A DNA stretch of 54,890 nt from Bacteroidota bacterium (lineage in GTDB: Bacteria > Bacteroidota > Bacteroidia > Bacteroidales > JAAAOM01), in NCBI GenBank assembly GCA_009908855.1, contig JAAAOM010000041.1, positions 1 through 54,890 of the forward strand, given 5' to 3'. The notes beneath the pieces were generated by a model that saw only the letters and a program-made list of their open reading frames with translations, was not told where the DNA came from and did not search any database. Position numbers and translations under genes: made by a program. This document shows, in pieces, positions 1 to 8,903 of the stretch; position 1 is the stretch's first letter, and every line of letters starts with the position of its first letter.

Positions 1-854
1 GTTACGTTTTCCGAACCTATCCGGTTAAATAATTGAAGGGCGCCCCCCAAGGCAAAAATGGGTGCAAAATGTGGACAACCGGCTTCTAAAACGGAAGCAT
101 CGGGATTCAGTCTCAGATCGAGATTCTCCATTTTTTCCGGCTCCTGCGTGCTTTGCCACCCGGCAAACGGCATGGAAAGGGATGCCAACCATTTTTTACG
201 AATGTAAAGTCCGCCTATACCATAACCCGCCGTTGCCCATTTAAGGCCAGTAAATACCAAAAAATCTATTTGGGCTTTTTCTACATCAACCGGAAATACG
301 GGTATGGCCTGGGTTGCATTCACAACAAAAATTAAATTGTGCTTTTTGCATAACTGTCCCAATCCCTCCAAGTCCTGCTTAAAACCACTGCTATACTGCA
401 CGTAGCTGGTCAATAGAATTTTTACATCAGGATCAATGGCCTTTTCAATATGGTCAAGCGGGTATTGTCCGTTTACTGCCTTTACCATTTTAAGGGGTAC
501 TTGCTGATTGATCCACGGATAGGTAGAGGAAGGAAACTCATGCTCCATTGTAAGTACTTTACCGTTGCCCTTCAGCATGTGGGCGATCAGGTTCATGCCA
601 TGTGAGGTATTGGTGGTAAAAGCAATTTCCTGTGCGGTGGCTGCTATATACTGAGCAAGGTTTGCCCGAATTTCTTCGGTACGCCTGAGCCATTGATCAT
701 ATAAAGTATCACCTTCAGCAAGCATCTCGTCATAGTAACGCCGGGCCTCATTGGCAGCGGATAGTGATACCGGTGATCCGCCAGCCGGATTCAGATAAAT
801 ATATTTTTTACATACCGGGAATTCATCACGCACTTCTTGCCAAAGGTTACTCAT
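1..854 (-). CDS. Class V aminotransferase / cysteine desulfurase-like PLP enzyme (partial, C-terminus off the left edge)
   Basis: The first 284 codons of a fold-type I PLP enzyme are visible, starting from ATG at 852-854. The N-terminus (YIYLNPAGGSPVS), the TTNTSHGMNLIA phosphate-site region and the PLP-lysine motif TGLKWATAGYGIGG (Lys205) identify the class V aminotransferase family, which includes cysteine desulfurases, kynureninase and isopenicillin-N epimerase-like proteins. Substrate cannot be told. One oddity: the stretch that is normally D-(A/G)-(T/A)-Q, whose Asp pairs with the pyridine nitrogen of PLP, reads NATQ (Asn179). It lies 162 bp downstream of the tryptophanase-like gene on the same strand, so the two may be co-transcribed. 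The stop codon is outside the window. Confidence 0.85.
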   Translation of the reverse strand, partial: MSNLWQEVRDEFPVCKKYIYLNPAGGSPVSLSAANEARRYYDEMLAEGDTLYDQWLRRTEEIRANLAQYIAATAQEIAFTTNTSHGMNLIAHMLKGNGKVLTMEHEFPSSTYPWINQQVPLKMVKAVNGQYPLDHIEKAIDPDVKILLTSYVQYSSGFKQDLEGLGQLCKKHNLIFVVNATQAIPVFPVDVEKAQIDFLVFTGLKWATAGYGIGGLYIRKKWLASLSMPFAGWQSTQEPEKMENLDLRLNPDASVLEAGCPHFAPIFALGGALQLFNRIGSENV

Positions 855-1016
855 TTATATTATTTTGGGTATTCAACACCTATAAGAATTCCCGCAGAAA
901 ATCATGAATGAATAAAGATGATTTGCACAATGCCAAAAAGCATTGAAATGGAAATCATGGATACTTTATCCTCATTCCTGACTAATCAGCAAGAAATTTC
1001 GGATTAATATAAATAA
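855..1016. other. Intergenic gap between two minus-strand PLP enzymes
   Basis: About 160 bases of AT-rich sequence with no ORF, no convincing hairpin and no clear -7 box. It may carry the ribosome-binding region of the class V aminotransferase gene. Confidence 0.5.
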
Positions 1017-2480
1017 TTACAATGAATCCCCAAAATCAGCTTTGAATTTGGCAACCAGCTTTTCCGGCCAATTGCTTGTTGGTGCCAGATGCCCCATAAA
1101 AAAACGCAGTACTTTCGGTTCATCAATAAATTTGAGACCTCCTACCAGCTCACGGTTTGCGTGCAACCATTTCAAACGGTCCATGACAAACATGGTTTGC
1201 GACAATGTGAATACCCTGCGCGGAAAAGCGAGACGCAGCAATTCAACATCAGCCAGGATATCATTGCCGTTTTCATCCCGAACACTTGATATTGTTCCGC
1301 GTTCCATACCACGGCATCCCGAAATGATAAATAAAGCAGCTGCCAATGCTCCGGCCGGATACTCTGCCTGAGGTACATGCGGCAGGAATCCTTTTGCATC
1401 AATATGGCAACCCAACGCACCGGCGGGTTTAATAACAGGTATTCCGGCTTTATCTAATTGATCGACTGCAAATTTTATAAAGGCAGGTGATTGACTGATG
1501 ACAGTATCATCGAGGGTTTCCATTAATCCCACTGCCATGGCTTCGATTTCGCGTACCGACATACCTCCATAGGTCATAAATCCCTCGAAAAGTACCACCA
1601 AATCGCGCATTTTCAGCATCAATTCCTTATTGTTGGTACAAATACCCCCTCCGCGTGTAGAACTCACTTTTCTGCTGGAAAAATAAATCACATCAGCAAA
1701 ATCGCACATGAGCCTCAGAATATCCTTGATTGATGTATTTTTAAATTCTTCTTCACGCTCTTTGATAAAATAGGCGTTTTCGCCAATCAGGCTGGCATCC
1801 AGCACAAACATTATTCCGTGCTCATCAGCCAGTTTTTTAACCTCCCGCATATTTTGTATCGAAAATGGTTGACCGCCAATTAGGTTGGTCGATGCTTCCA
1901 TCCTCACAAAAGAAATATTCTCGGCTCCATAGGTGTCAATTACCTCTTTAAACTTTTTAATGTCGATATTGCCCTTAAAGGGATGATCACTGTTGATCTT
2001 TAAGGCCTCATCGGTATAAATTTCCAGAACTTTGCCCCCATTCACTTCCATGTGTTCTTTGGTGGTTGTGAAATGGTAGTTCATGGGAATAACCTGTCCT
2101 TTTTTAATAAAAGTTTGTGATATTACATTTTCGGCTGCTCTTCCCTGATGAACGGGTAATACATATTCAACACCAAAAACCTCTTTAAGTGCTGCTTCCA
2201 TTTTATAAAAACTTTGAGAACCGGCATAGGCATCATCGGCCTGTAACATAGATGATACCTGATTGTCGCTCATGGCGTTCGTACCTGAATCAGTTAACAT
2301 ATCAAGGAATATATCCTTTGTGTTTAACTGAAACGTGTTGTATCCTCCTTCGTGAATGGCTTCTAACCTTTCATCAATCGGTTTAAGATGTAATTTTTGT
2401 ACTATTCTTACTTTGTGTAATTCTACCGGAATAGATTCTCCTGAGAAAAACCTGATCCCATTTGACCCGTTTTGATTCAT
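1017..2480 (-). CDS. Tryptophanase / tyrosine phenol-lyase family beta-eliminating lyase with altered cofactor contacts
   Basis: The 487-residue protein matches the TnaA/TPL family along its whole length. Recognisable pieces are LTDSGTNAMS, DDAYAGSQSFY (Tyr85), PVHQGRAAEN, NLIGGQPFS, the PLP lysine in SSRKVSS (Lys271), the YGG segment, CRGMERG (Arg390) and the C-terminal EPKVLRFF. TnaA and TPL cleave tryptophan or tyrosine to indole or phenol, pyruvate and ammonia. Here the Arg that contacts PLP just after the nucleotide-pairing Asp (DSARF or DATRC in the named enzymes) is Leu231 in DASLIGENA, the residue after the PLP Lys is Val rather than Asp, and the His of GGHA is replaced (AGALGCH). The fold is clear, the substrate is not, so I do not assign tnaA. 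Confidence 0.85.
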   Translation of the reverse strand: MNQNGSNGIRFFSGESIPVELHKVRIVQKLHLKPIDERLEAIHEGGYNTFQLNTKDIFLDMLTDSGTNAMSDNQVSSMLQADDAYAGSQSFYKMEAALKEVFGVEYVLPVHQGRAAENVISQTFIKKGQVIPMNYHFTTTKEHMEVNGGKVLEIYTDEALKINSDHPFKGNIDIKKFKEVIDTYGAENISFVRMEASTNLIGGQPFSIQNMREVKKLADEHGIMFVLDASLIGENAYFIKEREEEFKNTSIKDILRLMCDFADVIYFSSRKVSSTRGGGICTNNKELMLKMRDLVVLFEGFMTYGGMSVREIEAMAVGLMETLDDTVISQSPAFIKFAVDQLDKAGIPVIKPAGALGCHIDAKGFLPHVPQAEYPAGALAAALFIISGCRGMERGTISSVRDENGNDILADVELLRLAFPRRVFTLSQTMFVMDRLKWLHANRELVGGLKFIDEPKVLRFFMGHLAPTSNWPEKLVAKFKADFGDSL

Positions 2481-2633
2481 TGTAAGTATGTTAGTAAATA
2501 AATTATAAGTTGTATGCTACTAATATACCTGTTTTTACTATTCGCCATTACTTTCTTAAGCAGAAGTGCTTTAGTATGGATTTAGTCTAAATAATGATTA
2601 TATTACCTCCATATTTAAGATGTCTCATTAATT

Positions 2634-3212
2634 ATGAATAAGCGTAATAAGACCTTATCCAATACGCAATCCGAAGAACTACTAAATATATTAAAAAATC
2701 GTTTTTCGCGTAACATGCACCGCCATGAAGTAATTGTATGGTCGACTGTACAAACAAAACTATTATCCATGCCGGAACGACTATGGTCGCTGAACGAAAT
2801 GGAAGAAACTGCCGGTGAACCGGATGTGGTATATCCAATAATTACGAATGATAGGAATACCGAAACCTTCATTTTTTGTGATTGTTCCAAAGAAACCCCT
2901 AAAGGCCGCAGAAGTGTTTGCTACGACCATGAGGCACAGGAAGCGAGAAAAACCCATAAGCCTAAAACAAATGCAATTGACATGGCGGCTGCAATGGGTG
3001 TTGATCTGTTAACTGAAGAACAATATTTTGCGCTGCAAAAAATTGAAAATTTTGACACCAAAACATCCAGTTGGTTAAAAACACCTACTGAAATTAGAGA
3101 GAAAGGTGGTGCAATATTTGGGGATTACCGCTTTGGTCGTGTTTTTGTTTATCATAACGGTGCGGATGCTTATTTTGGTGCACGTGGATTTCGGGGGATT
3201 ATAAGCGTTTAG
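2634..3212 (+). CDS. DUF4256 family protein
   Basis: This 192-residue soluble protein fits the DUF4256 family, which is widespread in bacteria and has no established function. The family hallmarks seen are RFSRNMHRHE near residue 23, LWSLNEMEETAGEPDVV, FCDCSKETPKGRRSVCYD around residue 85, AIDMAAAMGVDLLTEEQY, TSSWLKTP and the C-terminal FVYHNGADAYFGARGFRG. Length is normal for the family. The gene starts divergently from the tryptophanase-like gene and is 57 bases upstream of the membrane phosphatase gene on the same strand, so it could be read together with it, but nothing in the sequence links their functions. Confidence 0.85.
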   Translation: MNKRNKTLSNTQSEELLNILKNRFSRNMHRHEVIVWSTVQTKLLSMPERLWSLNEMEETAGEPDVVYPIITNDRNTETFIFCDCSKETPKGRRSVCYDHEAQEARKTHKPKTNAIDMAAAMGVDLLTEEQYFALQKIENFDTKTSSWLKTPTEIREKGGAIFGDYRFGRVFVYHNGADAYFGARGFRGIISV

Positions 3213-3269
3213 TACAGCATAACTACTGATAGTTGTAATTCATTTAATCTTCAACAATTGTTAACCGGC

Positions 3270-4991
3270 ATGAAAAAATCAGAGATACATTTTTGGTTGT
3301 TCTTTTTCTTACTCAACTTTCTGTTGTTTCTGCCACGATATATTTTAACTCAGGATTCAACCAGCTTTTTTCCATTCGGTTTTTTACAAGCTGAAGACTG
3401 GTTTAATGCGTTTAAGTATTTTTTTAATCGCTTCAATTATGATATTTTCCGCATCACACCGGATCTGGTATATGTTGTTAGTATATTGTATCTCTTCCGA
3501 AGTTACCTGAAAATAACCGTGGCCTCCCTCCTGCTTACGATGTTTTATCTGATTTTGCTTGTTTACCAGCTATATTATAATGCATTTGAAGTTATATATC
3601 ATGTTAACCCATTATTATTCAATGATTTACACGCCATAAATACCGGCCAACATATTGTTTTTGAGCATATTTCGTTTTCGTTAATTCTTGTATTTATTGG
3701 GATATTGAGTTTAATAATCGGGCTGTTTATTGCCATTCGCCATTTTTTAAAAGTACTGCAACAGTTAACATTTGGCAGGGTTTCGTTGTATATAATAAGT
3801 GGATTGGCTATCGTTTTATTATACAGTCAATTTCGTTACGGATTCAGGTATTTACCGGGTTTGGCATTCCCGAATATTTCAGCTTCCATTGTGAAGAATA
3901 TCCACGAATCACTGGTTTATAAAAGGGCTTCGCAACAGATTGATGCAAACAGACTCATAGCACAAAACGATATCCTGCCTGTTCAATTAAAAAAGGAACC
4001 AAATATCTTTCTGATTTTTGTAGAATCGTATGGCCGGTATGTTTATGATAATTCTTCACTAACTGATCGATACGTTAAAAACCTACGGGAAAATGAAAGC
4101 AAACTGCATGCTCATGGATGGTCTGTTGCCTCTGTTTTGAGCACTTCGCCCATATCAGGCGGCATTTCATGGGTAAGTTATTCCTCGGTATTATATGGTT
4201 TTAATATGAAAAACCAAGGATTGTACAATTATTTTTTGGATAATGATACGCTCAATGAATTTATCCATTTTACAAAGTATTTCAGGAAACAGGGATATAA
4301 AAATTACCGGTTAAATGCTGTTTATCCGCACGAAAACCTTGTTATTCCCTGGGATAAATACAGCCGATTTTATGCGGTTGATGAATGGATTACTTTCGAA
4401 GACCTGCAGTATAACGGGAAAATGTATGGCTTCGGTCCTGCTCCGCCGGATCAATATTCGTTGAACTATGCTGTTGAAGAAATTATTGATACCTATTCGC
4501 AGCCATTTACACTGTTTTATATCACCCAAAATTCTCACACTCCCTTTTGCGCTCCCGATTCCGTTTCCAACAACTGGCGAACCCTAAATTCCGGCAGCAG
4601 TATAGAACGACCCGAATCTGTCTTCATTCAAAAACCGAATAATGAAGATTATATTAAATCTATCGAATATCAAATTGATTTTATTTCGGATTTTATTTGT
4701 CGAAGCGATTCCAATAACATATTTCTGGTTATTGGTGATCACCAGCCGCCCCATTTAACTACTGAAAACGATGGCTTTGAAACACCTGTGCATATAATCG
4801 CCAAAGACACATCATTTATTTCCGGTTTTACGGAATATGGATTCAATAATGGGTATATCATCTCCTCCCGGGATGAAATTATTCATCATGAAGGAATTTA
4901 CAGCCTTTTTATGCGGGAATTTTTACGAAATTACGCCAATATCGATAGTTTACCCGTTTATCGGCCCAAAGGGATCCAAATATATGAATAA
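3270..4991 (+). CDS. LtaS-like membrane sulfatase/phosphoglycerol transferase family protein
   Basis: The 573-residue protein has about five hydrophobic segments in the first 210 residues, followed by an extracytoplasmic alkaline-phosphatase-superfamily domain. Family signs are PNIFLIFVESYGRY (about residue 245), an STSPISGGISW segment that should hold the nucleophile, QNSHTPF and VIGDHQPP (about residue 487) with metal-ligand Asp/His. Relatives transfer phosphoglycerol or phosphoethanolamine from lipids or hydrolyse sulfate or phosphate esters. I chose the ATG at 3270 over an in-frame TTG at 3258. The stop overlaps the start of the CDP-alcohol phosphatidyltransferase gene by 8 bases, so the two are translationally coupled and probably act on the same envelope molecule. 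Confidence 0.8.
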   Translation: MKKSEIHFWLFFFLLNFLLFLPRYILTQDSTSFFPFGFLQAEDWFNAFKYFFNRFNYDIFRITPDLVYVVSILYLFRSYLKITVASLLLTMFYLILLVYQLYYNAFEVIYHVNPLLFNDLHAINTGQHIVFEHISFSLILVFIGILSLIIGLFIAIRHFLKVLQQLTFGRVSLYIISGLAIVLLYSQFRYGFRYLPGLAFPNISASIVKNIHESLVYKRASQQIDANRLIAQNDILPVQLKKEPNIFLIFVESYGRYVYDNSSLTDRYVKNLRENESKLHAHGWSVASVLSTSPISGGISWVSYSSVLYGFNMKNQGLYNYFLDNDTLNEFIHFTKYFRKQGYKNYRLNAVYPHENLVIPWDKYSRFYAVDEWITFEDLQYNGKMYGFGPAPPDQYSLNYAVEEIIDTYSQPFTLFYITQNSHTPFCAPDSVSNNWRTLNSGSSIERPESVFIQKPNNEDYIKSIEYQIDFISDFICRSDSNNIFLVIGDHQPPHLTTENDGFETPVHIIAKDTSFISGFTEYGFNNGYIISSRDEIIHHEGIYSLFMREFLRNYANIDSLPVYRPKGIQIYE

Positions 4992-5688
4992 CACTAAAAC
5001 ACAAGTATTAATTGACCGGTGGACGCACCTCAATAACTTCCTGTTCACAGGTGTATTTATTCTGTATCATGTTACAACCATTGAAATAAATTGGTTGATA
5101 GGCATTGGTTTGTTCTCCTTTTTAATCTATTGGCTGCTAAACCGCGCCGGTCTTTCGAAAATGAAGCCTTTTGCGGGTTATGCCAATTGGATTACATTAT
5201 TCCGGTTATTACTTATTTCCGTAACATTGGTTTTTACGGATCAATTATTAGACAGGTTCATTTTCATCCTTGTATTTTCGGCTGTTATATTCGATGGACT
5301 GGATGGCTGGATTGCCCGTAAAACTAAACAGGAAAGTGTTTTCGGAGCTCATTTCGATATGGAATGCGATGCGTTTTATGTAGCCATGATGACATTGGTT
5401 CTGTATGAGCGGGCAATGTTCGGACAATGGTTATTGATTGTGGGTTTTCTAAGGTATTTATTTGGTACATTTTTATATCTGATGCAATGGCATAAGTTAT
5501 CATCCTTACGATTGCGATGGGGACCCACCATTGCCGGTATTTTTTTTGTGGCGCTAACCACTCCTTTTGTATTGCCTGCAAGTATTTATCATCCGACCAT
5601 TATTATCTCCGGATCCTTAATATCCTTCTCCTTTGCAGTCTCGTTAATATCGATTATGCGCAAATTGATAAAACAACCGAATGAATAA
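4984..5688 (+). CDS. CDP-alcohol phosphatidyltransferase family membrane protein
   Basis: This 234-residue multi-spanning membrane protein carries the complete CDP-alcohol phosphatidyltransferase signature D-x2-DG-x2-AR-x8-G-x3-D-x3-D (Asp104, Asp107, Gly108, Ala111, Arg112, Gly121, Asp125, Asp129). Such enzymes condense a CDP-activated lipid or alcohol with a hydroxyl-bearing acceptor in the membrane. A longer open frame begins at 4837, but the ATG at 4984, overlapping the end of the phosphatase gene, gives a normal-length protein and a sensible N-terminus. It converges with the seven-gene minus-strand operon, leaving only 11 bases between the stop codons. The substrate is unknown; the neighbours suggest a role in building a lipid-linked form of the operon's product. 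Confidence 0.88.
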   Translation: MNNTKTQVLIDRWTHLNNFLFTGVFILYHVTTIEINWLIGIGLFSFLIYWLLNRAGLSKMKPFAGYANWITLFRLLLISVTLVFTDQLLDRFIFILVFSAVIFDGLDGWIARKTKQESVFGAHFDMECDAFYVAMMTLVLYERAMFGQWLLIVGFLRYLFGTFLYLMQWHKLSSLRLRWGPTIAGIFFVALTTPFVLPASIYHPTIIISGSLISFSFAVSLISIMRKLIKQPNE

Positions 5689-5699
5689 AAAATAATGGC

Positions 5700-6512
5700 T
5701 TACTGTATGCTCTTTTTAAAGATGATGGCCTTGTATTCCATTTTCTCCTTATGATACAACCATTCCAGGCATAAACCGGCGTAGATAATACCCATTACAT
5801 TATATTTTTGAAATAATGCAAATAGCCAGGTAAGGATAAACGCGATAATCATTTTTGGTAGTAGCAGTTTTCGGCTACGAAAAGCAATTTGATTTGAAAA
5901 ATCAACTTCCTGATATGTAAATGAACCTATCTTATCAACGCAATTAATTACTTCCTGAGCGTTAAATAACCCGGGTACCGACCAGTATTTGCGAATTGGT
6001 CTGATAATAAATAATGGTGCATAATCGGTGATAAAATCATCAATAATTACGAATTGTCCGCCGGGTTTAAGATGCTGAAGCAGGTTGGACAATGTATTCT
6101 CATAAGATATGGCATGTTTAATTGATTCGATGGCGATAATTAGATCAAATGATTTTGATAAGGGTTGGTCAAAACTTTGTTCGCGAAACTCGCAACGGTT
6201 ATTGAGCTGCGCTGATAAAGCAACCTTGCGGGCATATTCCACCTCCCTCCTGCTTAAACTAATACCTGTACCACTGCGCGATGACTGTCTGCATAATGAC
6301 ATAAGCGTGTATCCTACACCGCATCCTGCATCTAAAATATGCGCATCATCTGCAATTTTTAATTCCGCCAGCAACCAGTCACTGATGTCTTGTAAGGATT
6401 GATGCCTAAATTTAATTTCTTTATGCACCGGATATGCCTTCGGTATGGCTCCTTTTCTTCGTTGCTTTTCAGCACGGAACAGCTTATTGTATATCTGTGC
6501 TGTATTATTCAT
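5700..6512 (-). CDS. Class I SAM-dependent methyltransferase (last gene of the seven-gene operon)
   Basis: The 270-residue protein has a Rossmann-type SAM site: motif I HILDAGCGVGYTLMSL at about residue 58, an acidic motif II region, and FVIIDDF for motif IV/post-I. The N-terminus (RRKGAIPKAYPVHKEI) and a hydrophobic stretch near residues 215-250 suggest an association with membrane or lipid substrates. The closest general resemblance is to UbiE/cyclopropane-synthase-type methyltransferases acting on hydrophobic small molecules. It starts one base after the stop of the preceding methyltransferase gene (6513), which places it in the same transcript. Target atom and substrate cannot be read from sequence. 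Confidence 0.82.
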   Translation of the reverse strand: MNNTAQIYNKLFRAEKQRRKGAIPKAYPVHKEIKFRHQSLQDISDWLLAELKIADDAHILDAGCGVGYTLMSLCRQSSRSGTGISLSRREVEYARKVALSAQLNNRCEFREQSFDQPLSKSFDLIIAIESIKHAISYENTLSNLLQHLKPGGQFVIIDDFITDYAPLFIIRPIRKYWSVPGLFNAQEVINCVDKIGSFTYQEVDFSNQIAFRSRKLLLPKMIIAFILTWLFALFQKYNVMGIIYAGLCLEWLYHKEKMEYKAIIFKKSIQ

Positions 6513-7214
6513 TTATGCATTGCGTAAGTGAATAATAAATTCATTGCACAAACTCAACGGTAAAAATGGCTTTCTGATCTTTTCAAAGTCTACCTTTTTT
6601 TTGCCATTCATCCATTTTAACCATCGTTGCTTAGGCCACTGATCAGCATAAACCGCTAAAACCGTAAAGCCGGCTGATTTGAATAGCTTTCTCCACTCTT
6701 CCAGTCCTTTGGCATCCATACCGGCTGTGACATTTATATTTCCCGGCCACTGACGAAAGATTTTCCATGTTAATGTTTTTGAGTTACGCACCATGATGCA
6801 AATTTGACCATCAACGGTTGTTACCCGTTTAATTTCCTGCAATGCTTTTTCCCGGTTAATAAATCGTTCGAGGGAACCAATGCAGGTTACATAATCAAAA
6901 AAATGATCATCATAAGGTAATTGTTCTGCCGTACCGGTATAAATTTCAGCTTCAGGAACCAGTTCCCGTGCCAGCTCAACGGCTGTTGATGAAATATCCA
7001 GCCCATAAGCATATAATCCTTTGTTTATAGCTTGTTTTAATAATAATCCGGCTCCGCAAGCCAGATCAAACAGTTTTTTCCCGGGTTCAACCTTTAATAT
7101 CGCCGGAAAAACAGCATACGCTTCCGGCGGACGAAGGTATTTGATCCCCCGCTTTTGATAGGTTCGGTTAAACCACTGAATCAGTTCCTGTTGATGGTTA
7201 TTTGCGTTGCTCAT
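6513..7214 (-). CDS. Class I SAM-dependent methyltransferase (UbiE/Methyltransf_11 type)
   Basis: The 233-residue protein has the SAM-binding motif KLFDLACGAGLLLKQA near residue 53, an acidic loop YGLDISSTAVELA that would hold the SAM ribose, and the Methyltransf_11 element DYVTCIGSLERF followed by ALQEIKRV. It therefore belongs to the common class I family that methylates small metabolites. It is the second methyltransferase in the operon, directly abutting the other one and only 3 bases from the ICMT-like gene. Two soluble methyltransferases plus one membrane methyltransferase in a row imply a product that is methylated more than once. The exact substrate is unknown. Confidence 0.82.
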   Translation of the reverse strand: MSNANNHQQELIQWFNRTYQKRGIKYLRPPEAYAVFPAILKVEPGKKLFDLACGAGLLLKQAINKGLYAYGLDISSTAVELARELVPEAEIYTGTAEQLPYDDHFFDYVTCIGSLERFINREKALQEIKRVTTVDGQICIMVRNSKTLTWKIFRQWPGNINVTAGMDAKGLEEWRKLFKSAGFTVLAVYADQWPKQRWLKWMNGKKKVDFEKIRKPFLPLSLCNEFIIHLRNA

Positions 7215-7217
7215 ACC

Positions 7218-7844
7218 TTATAAATATCGATGTGTATTTTTCAAATATTTTTTAAAGTCAGTACCAAACTTATTTTTCAGAAAATCCTCTTCCAGTAAAA
7301 TTCTAAAATGCATATTGCCAATATAAATTATTAAGCCAAGCACCATTATCCTGTAAGGGTAAATGAAAAGAATACCAATGAATGTAATATACATACCCAA
7401 TAATATAGGGTTTCTTGAATGACTGAATATACCTTTCGTTTTTAATGAAAAATTATTGTTTATCTGAGTATTATTGTGTCTTATTTTAAGTACAGCATGA
7501 AATGATAATACACGCCCGCCAGTCATCAATAAAAAAGCAGTCAGAATAAAAAGGTAAGAATCTGTCACGGGTAAACGTACAAATATTTCTGAAACCGAAT
7601 TAATAAAAATACCGGCTAAAGGAAAACAATATATAAACACGCTGAACGAGGCAGGTATCAACAATAAAAGGATTTTAATAACCGCAGGCCATTGTTGCAC
7701 CTGTTGTAATAAACCACCTGAAGTGCCGGAATTATTTTTAAAAAACAACTGATAGGTTGATGCTACACTGGGTACGGGAAAAACCACTATTTCAATCAGG
7801 ATACTGACATAGATGACTAGTATAATTATTTCTGATACTGTCAT
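7218..7844 (-). CDS. Isoprenylcysteine carboxyl methyltransferase-like membrane methyltransferase
   Basis: This 208-residue protein has about five membrane segments. The C-terminal third has the ICMT/PEMT/NnrU-type signature: HSRNPILLGMYITFIG, then a hydrophobic stretch, then RILLEEDFLKNKFG and a short basic tail ending HRYL. In this family the RNP and EE residues bind SAM and position the substrate at the membrane face. Bacterial members methylate lipids, prenylated groups or unknown amphipathic substrates. The gene lies 3-4 bases from both neighbours inside the seven-gene operon, so its job is most likely a methylation step on a hydrophobic or membrane-bound form of the operon's product. 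Confidence 0.8.
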   Translation of the reverse strand: MTVSEIIILVIYVSILIEIVVFPVPSVASTYQLFFKNNSGTSGGLLQQVQQWPAVIKILLLLIPASFSVFIYCFPLAGIFINSVSEIFVRLPVTDSYLFILTAFLLMTGGRVLSFHAVLKIRHNNTQINNNFSLKTKGIFSHSRNPILLGMYITFIGILFIYPYRIMVLGLIIYIGNMHFRILLEEDFLKNKFGTDFKKYLKNTHRYL

Positions 7845-7848
7845 TTGG

Positions 7849-8898
7849 CTATTGGTTTAACAGTTTATACATTTTTTGTGCTGATTCTCTCCAATCCGGC
7901 AGTTGAAATGAATTTTCGTTGTATCCATCCACCAATTGTTTATAAGCATCTGGTTTATCAAACAATTTTTTAAGGCAACCTTGTAACTGCCTGATATTAC
8001 CTGGTTCATAAATTAAAGCAGCAACGGGTGAACCGGATCCAAACAAACCGCCAAAATCAGAAGTTATCATGGGTAATTTATGTGAAATGGCCTCTGCGAC
8101 CACCATTCCATAAGTCTCATATTCAGAAGCATGTATAAACAAATCAGCCCGGGAATAATATGTTGTCAGCTCATCATGTTCAACCTTTCCTTCAAATATT
8201 ATTCGCTTTTCTAAATTATGCTTACTGACTAACTTAAGCAGTTCTTCATAATACTGCGGCTTTATGTTGGTATCACCACAAATTGTAAGCGTCCATGGGT
8301 AATTGGTAAGTGCCGACAATGCTTCGATTATATCCATTTGCCTTTTATGTGGCAATATATGGCTAACACTGAGTAAGTTAACCGGATTTGCGGGATATTG
8401 CCTGTTGATTTTAACCGGATCAGTTCCCGGAGGTATGATGCTGACAGGTTTATTTTCAACGCCTGATTGCATAAGATAATCGTATGTGCGCTCTGAAGTT
8501 ACCACAATATGATCAGTACACTGCAAAGCTACAGATTCATAAAATGCAATGTTTTTTTTGTTTTGCCCGTCAATATCCGGGTTTAAGGACAGTGGCAAAT
8601 GCATCAATGCAACATAGCTGTATTTATGCTTATATTTTTTTAATAAATCGGGAATGGTACCCGGAATTAAACTATCAATGATCAGTACGGCTCCTGTATG
8701 GGTATTTTGAAGCCATTTATCACATTCAATAATGGTTCTGTCTGATGGAAACGGAAAGTCGTCGTCCCAATTCACAAGGTAACATTCTTCAACCAATACT
8801 TTAAGTTCCTTCCAAATGCGTTGATTATAGATATATCCTCCGCTTAGGGTTGCCTTAGGATTGGGTTGCAATATATAAACAGGTTTCCCTTGCATCAT
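7849..8898 (-). CDS. Family 4 glycosyltransferase (GT-B)
   Basis: The 349-residue protein reads as a GT4 retaining glycosyltransferase. The N-terminal Rossmann half contains the glycine-rich SGGYIYNQR acceptor-domain loop (about residue 20). The C-terminal nucleotide-sugar half contains IIPPGTDP, the LLSVSHILPHKRQ segment and the E-x7-E motif in YETYGMVVAEAISHKLPM. It transfers a hexose or related sugar from a nucleotide donor. It sits between the PTPS-like gene (5-base gap) and the ICMT-like gene (4-base gap). I infer that it glycosylates the operon's small molecule rather than a cell-surface polymer, since no other polysaccharide genes are nearby. Confidence 0.85.
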   Translation of the reverse strand: MMQGKPVYILQPNPKATLSGGYIYNQRIWKELKVLVEECYLVNWDDDFPFPSDRTIIECDKWLQNTHTGAVLIIDSLIPGTIPDLLKKYKHKYSYVALMHLPLSLNPDIDGQNKKNIAFYESVALQCTDHIVVTSERTYDYLMQSGVENKPVSIIPPGTDPVKINRQYPANPVNLLSVSHILPHKRQMDIIEALSALTNYPWTLTICGDTNIKPQYYEELLKLVSKHNLEKRIIFEGKVEHDELTTYYSRADLFIHASEYETYGMVVAEAISHKLPMITSDFGGLFGSGSPVAALIYEPGNIRQLQGCLKKLFDKPDAYKQLVDGYNENSFQLPDWRESAQKMYKLLNQ

Positions 8899-8903
8899 AA
8901 TAT

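Noticed and set aside
4837..4983. N-terminal extension of the CDP-alcohol phosphatidyltransferase frame
   Set aside because: It lies wholly inside the upstream phosphatase gene; the ATG at 4984 with an 8-base overlap is the natural start.
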